Assembly (NCBI GenBank): GCA_030062745.1
Contig: CP099848.1
Span: 6,069,685-6,133,684 of the forward strand
Reading direction: 5' to 3'
Length of the DNA stretch: 64,000 nt
Origin: Capitulum mitella
Taxonomy: Eukaryota; Arthropoda; Thecostraca; Pollicipedomorpha; Pollicipedidae
Shown here: in pieces, positions 57,240 to 64,000 of the stretch
Layout: the number at the start of each line of letters is the position of its first letter
How positions within the stretch are numbered: the first letter of the stretch is position 1
Notes under the pieces: model-generated
Seen by the model: only the letters and a program-made list of their open reading frames with translations
Told to the model about the DNA's origin: nothing
Database searches by the model: none
Made by a program: the position numbers and the translations under genes

Positions 57240-59290
57240 CCGATGAAATTCGACCCAACAGTGCCCCAGCTCATCGCCATGAAGTACGTCCCTTCAGTTC
57301 ACATTTACCCCCCCCCCCCATTCATTGCTTACTCGATCGGTATAGTGAACAGTCTTAAGTTAATTGCTATGACACGTTCTTACTTTTTTTTTTTTTTAAC
57401 ACAGACTAATGTTGGTGATTCTATTGCGGAATGATCTTGCGTTTTGTTTTTTTCTTTTCCTAACAGGAAGTGCCACCACTTGATACTTCCTCTTGTTCAT
57501 AGTTTATTGATTTTGGAGTCAACATACAGTTCTCCGCGTCGTTGTGGATGGGGTGTGGGCACTCCTGGTCACCAGGTTATACGCAGCGAGTAGAAAACAT
57601 GGAAAAAAGATTCGTTCTGTGCCCCTTAAAACGTCCGATACGTTCCGTCTCCTAGAATCCAAAGGAAACTCATAGATGCATGAATTCCAAGGTCCCGTGG
57701 ATCCATGAAAAGGTCCCATAGACCCATCCCATAGACCCATCCCATAGACCCAATGACATCCTGAAATCTGTAATAGGTGACCTTACATCCATTTCTCACC
57801 TAAAAAATATTTTTACCAAGTCATTCAAGGTCATCGCCGAGTTACGACAAAATCCCCGATGGCCTGGAAGCCATTTTTCCAGATCCGAGCCTCATTTTGG
57901 AGTCTTCCTCGTGTGTATGACGAGATATGGAGCCAGTTATCGATGCAGGACTTTTTGAACATATGTATTTTGTATATGTATATGTAACATATGTATGTTG
58001 TATTTTATATGTATGTATTAACATATTTTGAACATACGACCTGTCGGCGTTTGAAAGGTCGGTGACTTTACGCAGGGTCACGGATATTATTGGTCTTCAA
58101 AATGTCGCAGAACCAGATACAGGATATTGTTTGTCTCTGATTACAGTGTTAACAATGATTTCGGTCTTTTTCAATGATCAGAACTCCAGTGTGTGGCAAC
58201 CAAAGAGCCTTTACGGCACTAACAGCTTAGCAGAGGGATGATGGTATTTCATTTCCTACTGATTCGACCTCGAACGCAAAAGAAAAAGAATCATCGACAA
58301 CAGTTGACCAATCTGAGAATCAGACCGTTGCAACAGCGTGATCTGCAGATCGGAATGCGATACAATTACTGTGATGACAGCGGAGAAGGAAAATAATGAG
58401 GTTCTCTATTTCCCCGTGATGTCAAACGTCACTAGATGATCTGAATGGGTCGCATATCTTCGAATCATCATCCTTCGAATCAGAGGGAAGCGTTCTGCAA
58501 TCTCGTTTTTCTTCGTGGCTTTATCTTGGTCAGGAGAGAAATGTGACGGAGATGGCAATATTTCCCTTGTCCGGAACGTAGGTGAAAATCCTTACGTACA
58601 ATAAAAGTTAGTATATGAATAGAACACGTCAAGCGATATTCAATGAAACAAGATTTCTTATAATATAGCCTTAAGGCCATACATGTGATTCCCTGTCACT
58701 GGCACTTCCCACATCCCCCATCAGTCATCTGTACTATCGATTGTTTTTCCTCTCCGTCCGGTCGTTCTCATGTGTCTACCGACAGTTCCCCTACGTTACC
58801 AGCCGTTTTCATTTCGTCTGGTCTTTCGACTGTTCCTCTTGTTTGTCATGATTCTGTTTTTCTTTCATTATAATTCTGCAGGAGTCATTGCAGGATCAGG
58901 CGCCCAACTAATAGTGACTACGAGTGCCTGCTTGAATGCAGATAAGTGCATCGATGCTAATGTTTCCAAGCGAATTACCCCAAACACTGCACACCAAAAT
59001 CGGTGTGGATCAACTCATGCCGAAACTGCGAATACAATGCAAGAAAATGCTTCCTCCACCCCGCTCCCCCTGAACCGTTTGCGCGTGCCTTCTGACGCAA
59101 TTCTCCTGCCACGATGACTGCTACCGTATCTTTTCTCTTCCCTTCCTCCTGTCGTCTAGATCATTCTCCTGTGTGCCTATCTTCTGTCTGTGCTCTTCGA
59201 CAGTGTTTCATCTCTGTGGCCAATCTCCTGTGTACGGAACCAGCTCCCTGGCCTTCCAGTCGGGTCGCCTGCTCATACCCGTTCGGTGGG
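57240..59290. other. Unassigned stretch with a small tandem repeat
   Basis: No gene is recognised. A 13-bp unit, CCCATAGACCCAT, is repeated about three times at 57716-57750. A TATATGTA-rich tract lies at 57958-58035. Frames are 115 codons or shorter. Confidence 0.45.
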
Positions 59291-59292
59291 AA

Positions 59293-59825
59293 CTGGCTCG
59301 CCAGGGTTTAATGCGAGGCACCTCGTCGCCGGAGACGTGGCTCGCCAGGGTTTAATGCGTGGCTTCTCGTCACCGGAGACCTGGCTCGCCAGGGTTTAAT
59401 GCGTGACACCTCGTCATTGGAGACCTGGCTCGCCAGGGTTTAATGCGTGACACCTCGTCATTGGAGACCTGGCTCGCCAGGGTTTAATGCGTGACACCTC
59501 GTCATTGGAGACCTGGCTCGCCAGGGTTTAATGCGTGACACCTCGTCATTGGAGACCTGGCTCGCCAGGGTTTTAGTGCGAGGCACCTTGTCATTGGAGA
59601 CCTGGCTCGCCAGGGTTTAATGCGTGACACCTCGTCATTGGAGACCTGGCTCGCCAGGGTTTAATGCGTGACACCTCGTCATTGGAGACCTGGCTCGCCA
59701 GGGTTTAATGCGAGGCACCTCGTCATTGGAGACCTGGCTCGCCAGGGTTTAATGCGTGACACCTCGTCATTGGAGACCTGGCTCGCCAGGGTTTAATGCG
59801 TGGCACCTCGTCACCGGAGACGTGG
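59293..59825. repeat. 44-bp minisatellite, about 12 copies
   Basis: Units of 44 bases run head to tail, each with GGCTCGCCAGGGTTTAATGC, then GTGACACCTCGTCATTGG (first and last units GAGGCACC/GTGGCACC and ACCGG), then AGACCT. Each unit holds the 14-bp inverted repeat CCTGGCTCGCCAGG. The central units are almost identical and the outer ones diverge, as expected for an array that expands and homogenises in its middle. The period is not a multiple of three, and each unit carries stops in at least one frame. Confidence 0.93.
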
Positions 59826-59829
59826 TCCC

Positions 59830-60140
59830 ACCATAACCAAGGGCATACTGAGCGCCAGTTCTGGAGGCTGCTGGCCGTTCGTGGCAGAACGGTGCGTCCC
59901 ACAAATTATTATGCAATTTCTGCCCATACCGTATATCTCTGCGGGACTGTACGGCAGTGAAGGCTCTGCAGTCTGCGATGTGCATCGTGGTCGTGATTAC
60001 CAGGCCATCAAGAGCAGCCGTCAGGCCTGGAGACGCAATCCAGCCGGATCAATATTCATGCAGTCCGGCCATTAAATTGGCATCACGTTAACAATGGCCG
60101 GCTGTGGAGTCCAGACGCGGTCGCAGAAATCAGCGAACAG
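59830..60140. other. Unassigned stretch beside the minisatellite
   Basis: No gene is recognised. GGCCATTAAATTGG and CAATGGCCGG words form a loose inverted pair at 60066-60105. Confidence 0.35.
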
Positions 60141-60145
60141 ATCTC

Positions 60146-60171
60146 GGGGGGGGGGGACGGGGGAGCGGGGG
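60146..60171 (+). other. G-run cluster, possible G-quadruplex
   Basis: G11, AC, G5, AGC, G5 on the plus strand. The first run alone can supply two G-tracts, so the four-tract rule for an intramolecular G-quadruplex is met. Confidence 0.6.
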
Positions 60172-60556
60172 CATTCCCATTCTGCTCCCTGATATATCGT
60201 ATCCGAAAAGCATAAAGGCGCTTCCCGTGAAAATGCGTAACGATGCACAAGTTAATGTCGTGCGCGCTACGTTCCGTTTGTTGGGATAATATTCGTAGTT
60301 TTAGGTTAATTTGGATGTATTTTTTTCAGGTAAATGCAGCATGGCGTTGGTTCCTCGAAACACATTCGGCCCAAATGCAAAATCAACCCATTGATGGAGG
60401 GCGTCCGTATGGCTTAACTTTCCATAACTGATTTATGTTCTCAACATAAGCCGACACACCTCACTACGCCTTTCAGTGGTAGTCAAATGGATAATGAACT
60501 CGCACCTATGGTATGCCGGCAATCCTGTGCAACGGGTTGTGCTTCCACGAATCCTA

Positions 60557-60665
60557 ACCCCCCCCCCCCCAATTTTTCACTCTTTAACCAGGAGCCGTAA
60601 ACCTAGCTCCTAATCTCCCCCCCCCCCCAGTTACACTCCTTACCCAGGAGCCGCAAACCTGGCGA
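60557..60665. repeat. Tandem duplication of about 55 bp with C-runs
   Basis: Two consecutive blocks each consist of a run of 11-14 Cs, a short A/T-rich part, ACTC, then CCAGGAGCCG(T/C)AAACCT. Poly-C slippage is the likely reason for their variation. Confidence 0.75.
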
Positions 60666-60669
60666 ACTA

Positions 60670-61004
60670 TCCGCCAGAACAATGACAATAATCATAGTCC
60701 CATTTCGGGATTTCAGACAACTGAGGTTCGTCATGGTTTCTCGTTTCGTTGTCCGAGTCGACAGATGCATGACGGGCAAATCTATGCGTCGCGCAAGGTT
60801 ACGGATCAAAGCAAACCAGACGCGTAATAGCCATTCAGAACAGACTCAAGCGATTGCAATGTAAGTACGTCAACAGGAATCGCGACAGCACATGTTGCCC
60901 TGAAATGGTGCCTATTCGTTAAGCTACTGGGCGACCGGCCCTTACTCGAAAAGACATGGCAAAGTACGCCATGCTGGGCGAACGAAACGAGTGAGGGACG
61001 GAAT
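60670..61004. other. Unassigned non-coding stretch
   Basis: No gene is recognised. A 60-codon frame ends at 60864 next to AATGTAAGTA, which resembles a splice donor, but there is no other support for an exon. Confidence 0.4.
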
Positions 61005-61011
61005 TGTACTT

Positions 61012-61195
61012 GATTTTGATTCGGATCTGATCCTGATCAAGAATCACATGTTTTTTGGGCGAATCGCATTCGATCCGGATCAGTTTTGAAAATGCTGCCA
61101 TTACATTTGATTCGGATCAAAATCAAAAAAACGGCTATGATTCAAACGCTGAAGCAGATCAAGTCACTGTTATTCAGATTCTGATCCGGATCACC
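61012..61195. repeat. GATTCGGATC/GATCCGGATCA degenerate repeat
   Basis: Imperfect repeats of GATTCGGATC, GATCCGGATCA, GATCAAAATC and GATTCTGATCC on both strands fill about 180 bases, giving an unusual density of GATC. No coding frame is evident. The origin is unknown. Confidence 0.6.
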
Positions 61196-61199
61196 TGAA

Positions 61200-62325
61200 A
61201 GACGTCGAGCACACGGCTGGTGAAGACTTGACCTGACCTGACCGAGGGCCGGCGTTTTGTACGGGACGTTTTGATATACGTCTCGCACTAGTCTGTGGAA
61301 TATTTTGTTCCTGTGTTCGAAGACAACACCGGAAAAATATGGGGGGGAGAGAGCAGTTTATAATATACATCTTTGAACCACAGGCTATGTCAGTAAAATT
61401 GTTAAAGCTCTGTTGAACATTACAGTCGTCTCAGAATGAGTGTTATCTTGAGGTTCTCGCTAGAACAGTCAGTGTTGAATTACTCGAGGCATTCAGCACT
61501 GAATAAGAATAAATTCAGCTATGCATATATTAGATATCTTCTGGGAGAGAAAGAGAGACAGAGACCTGATCCAGCTAATATATTCTGGTACACCCATTAG
61601 AACACAGCATCTGTGCAAACAATCCAAGAAGGCGTAAGTATCTGCCAACTGCATATTAATGCGAAAGCCGCTGTAGTTCATATACGAGAAGCGAAGAGCC
61701 ATTCTGCAAATGAAGTGTTCCTGCTGAGGAGACAGCGGGAGCTTTGTGTACGTCATCCTTGTCCCTAGAGACGGCTGTTTCAATAACGCACTTCGCCTGT
61801 TGTTCAGATAATATTGACCAGCTATACATGCACAGACCTAATTAAAGTCCGATTTGGATTCACACTATAAATTAGTGCTAATAAGCACTAGCTTATATAG
61901 GAAGGGGATGTGGGACTAACCCCTCTGTGTTTTTTCTTTTATTTTTTTACCGAACCGTACATGATGAGTCCACCAAACATTTAATATTGTCAGGCAGTGG
62001 ATTCGGCATACCGTGACTCACATGATATTTATATTTGTCGAATTTTACCCAAATTAGAAGCAAACTAATGTAACGATGTCGGGCGGCTTGCGACTGCGCG
62101 CGTTGGCGAGTAATGGTGTAAGTTTTTCGTCATTTCTGTGACCAGTATTTGCAAGACAAGGCGAATAACTTGACAATAATAATATTTTGCGGCTTTTAAG
62201 ACGTATCTCACAACTAAGATCCAACCGAGCCAAGTATCATAACAATCTTCCGTCTGTATCACTGTTATCTAAATTCGCATCTAAAGGTAGCAAAACCGCA
62301 CCAGTGCGGCTAACTGTAGTGTCTA
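61200..62325. other. Unassigned non-coding stretch
   Basis: No gene or repeat copy is recognised. TTGACCTGACCTGACC near 61231 is one more AGGTCA-type cluster. Confidence 0.45.
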
Positions 62326-62329
62326 TGGC

Positions 62330-62445
62330 CCGACATACATCAGACGTGCCGGGCCGCCGGACGTCGTCGGCTGAGTCGGATGCCGCCGCCTATTTATAGA
62401 GGGCGTGGGCGACGCCGGCCGAGCGCTGCTTCTGTTCGCAAAGCT
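62330..62445 (+). promoter_or_regulatory. Small CpG-rich island with TATA-like box
   Basis: GGGCCGCCGGACGTCGTCGG is followed by CCTATTTATAGAGGGCG (62388-62404) and more CpG-rich sequence. The layout resembles the islands at 54840 and 21260. This is a candidate plus-strand TATA promoter, with no visible transcript. Confidence 0.4.
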
Positions 62446-62449
62446 CTTT

Positions 62450-62990
62450 AATACCTTCACAAAGCACAGGAATCGCGTCGCGTGCTGTGCATGTGACCGT
62501 ATATTGAAACAGTGCAATGAGAGCCGAATCTGAGTAGAAACGAGAGGCCAGAAATACGATACCATTTTAGCTCAAGGGCACCACTGCCACACATCTGGCC
62601 GTAGCTACGCCAACCGGAAGTTGCGAAGCTCTCCCAGGCTACCCTGAAATAACTTAAACTATATTTATGGGCATATTACCAGATTTACTTTCAAAATTGT
62701 CACTCAACTGATACGTCTGTTAGATTTTATTAAAGGCATCGCATATTTTTCTGCACTTAAATTCTGGTCAACACCATAGCTCAGATTTGCCATCCTGAGA
62801 CGACAGACTCTTCCTACCGACGGTCGCCGGAGTAGTTTAGGTCGGAGTCATTGCTCCTGAGATCTGAAGGGGTCCATTCTGCCCCCAGGCTGTCGCGGGT
62901 GGTGGTATACCTCAGACGGCACTGGCTCATATCCTGTGACCATTCGTTCACACAGTGCTCGGAGCGCCTGAAAGATCGTATATTACCTGA
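62450..62990. other. Unassigned non-coding stretch
   Basis: No gene or repeat copy is recognised. Confidence 0.4.
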
Positions 62991-62996
62991 TTTTAA

Positions 62997-63110
62997 TCCC
63001 CCCGCGCCGGCCTTCCGATCCGGGCCGGGAGTTCATGGGACGCTTACCCCCTCCCAAGATCTCGAGAACTATTACTCCCACAAAGAAAGTAAAAATGCTT
63101 TTGGCGAAAC
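62997..63110 (+). mobile_element. TT1-related left-end fragment
   Basis: TTAA at 62993-62996 precedes TCCCCCCGCG. After a GC-rich block the bases AGATCTCGAGAACTA (63057-63071) are identical to the TT1 segment next to its left hairpin. The TT1 body then fades out and no right end is visible. Confidence 0.5.
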
Positions 63111-63114
63111 TGGA

Positions 63115-63805
63115 AGAAAACATTTACATTTTTAAACAGTTAATAACAAGGTTATCAGAGTTGATCTTAGGTCAAGTTATCCTGTTGACATTTTTGGCGG
63201 AAAATTTTAATAAGCAAGGATTATTTGTGGTTCCAAAGAAGTTAACAGGAAAAAGACGCCAGATTTACCTATATGGGCAGAAAAAGACACTTGAGACCCA
63301 CTTCGGCTGTTTCAGACGAGGCTGAAAATGAAGGGAAAAACTACTTTTTTGTCAGGACAAGAGCAGTATTTTTTCTCAACGTACAAGATTTTGCCAAAGC
63401 GGACAATTTTGTCAGGGACGTCAAAACGAAACTGCAAGGACACCAAAGCAGGACCGAAATGACACCAAAATCGAGCTGGAGGACGCCAAGTTGGATCGTA
63501 ACAGCGCTTAAATCATGCGAAGCGTTTCAGTGCATATGACGGGTGGCGTCAAAACGACTCACGAGGGCGCTTTGACTCGTGCGCAGTTGAGAGCGGGATG
63601 TCTGTATTATATAAAGGCCTGTCATATTATACGCGTTTTATATTATGGCCATGGCGGCGGGGCGTCAGGGTGCCTTTTAAACAGAGGGACGCCCATGTCA
63701 TGTCACAAGAGCTGAAGATGTCACATGTGCGTTCTTTAACGAAGGGGCGCCTTGTATCGCGTACTCATAGCGCATGGATGCATGGATGGATGCATTGTAT
63801 AGGGG
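63115..63805. other. Unassigned non-coding stretch
   Basis: No gene is recognised. A 96-codon frame at 63035-63325 partly overlaps the TT1-related fragment and matches nothing I know. Confidence 0.4.
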
Positions 63806-63809
63806 TGGT

Positions 63810-64000
63810 TTATGCCCCCCCCCCCCCCAGGTCCCGACAACCCGTTCGATTTGATCGGTAAAATTTCAATCGATTTTCCATGACTTAAACTACATTTCTT
63901 ACAATAAACTCCGGATTTTTTAAGGGACAGATGCGGGGGGAGGCAAAGAAGTCAGATAAAAGGAACATTTGTTGATGTAATCGACTTGAGTGGAAGGCTA
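63810..64000 (+). mobile_element. TT1-related element running off the window
   Basis: A C15 run (63816-63830) and CCCGACAACCCGTTCGATTTGATCGG precede AATCGATTTTCCATGACTTAAACTACATTT, and then GGGGGGAGGCAAAGAAGTCA. These match the order of TT1 positions 60-240. The left terminus is not clear, and the rest lies beyond 64000. Confidence 0.55.

Noticed and set aside
59114..59399. Frames entering the 44-bp array
   Set aside because: The unit length is not a multiple of three and the frames stop inside the array.
59293..59825. CRISPR-like array
   Set aside because: The whole 44-bp unit is conserved and there are no variable spacers.

Overview
This 64-kb window looks like gene-poor nuclear DNA from an animal with a large, repeat-rich genome. 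The evidence is long (TA)n and (CT)n microsatellites, minisatellites, scattered CpG-rich islands of about 0.1-1 kb in an AT-richer matrix, no compact gene arrangement, and long stretches without a convincing reading frame. I could not fix the phylum: nothing protein-coding is recognisable. Open frames are short (longest about 250 codons) and the longest ones lie in GC-rich islands where stop codons are rare. I saw no tRNA, rRNA, snRNA or CRISPR array, and no transposase or reverse transcriptase frame. Unspliced frames cannot exclude small exons.

The readable content is mobile-element debris. By comparing the window with itself I find at least four sequence-unrelated families of non-coding elements, here called TT1 to TT4. 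They are about 1.2 kb long and are flanked by TTAA, the target duplicated by piggyBac-type transposases. Each has short terminal inverted repeats and, just inside the ends, a G-run/C-run segment that can fold on itself. TT1 copies start at 10280, 25242, 26746, 29733, 41457 and 56857, with fragments near 62997 and 63810. TT2 copies start at 26528, 30692, 32511 and 53226. TT3 copies are at 12585 and 45877. TT4 copies are at 5588 and 35556. A fifth repeat of about 1.5 kb, R5, occurs twice (about 9500-12580 and 29230-32160), and each copy is interrupted by a TT1 element at a different site.

Layout: 0-9.4 kb holds a CpG island, a degenerate ACGCA-type repeat, a cluster of perfect hairpins, a TT4 element and a second CpG island. 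9.5-13.8 kb is R5 with a nested TT1, followed directly by TT3. 14-25 kb is mostly unassigned sequence with four GC islands. 25.2-33.7 kb is nearly continuous nested TT1/TT2/R5. 33.7-43 kb holds microsatellites, TT4, two GC islands and TT1. 43-52.5 kb is mostly unassigned, with a TT3 copy and a 180-bp palindrome. 52.5-64 kb holds GC islands, a 19-bp and a 44-bp minisatellite, TT2 and TT1 fragments.

The hexamer TGACCT/AGGTCA recurs across the window, above all inside the TT elements. Two TT1 copies contain the perfect direct repeat TGACCTTTGACCT, which matches the DR1 response element of RXR/HNF4-type nuclear receptors. All family names here are working labels. Whether these families are already catalogued cannot be decided without a database search.
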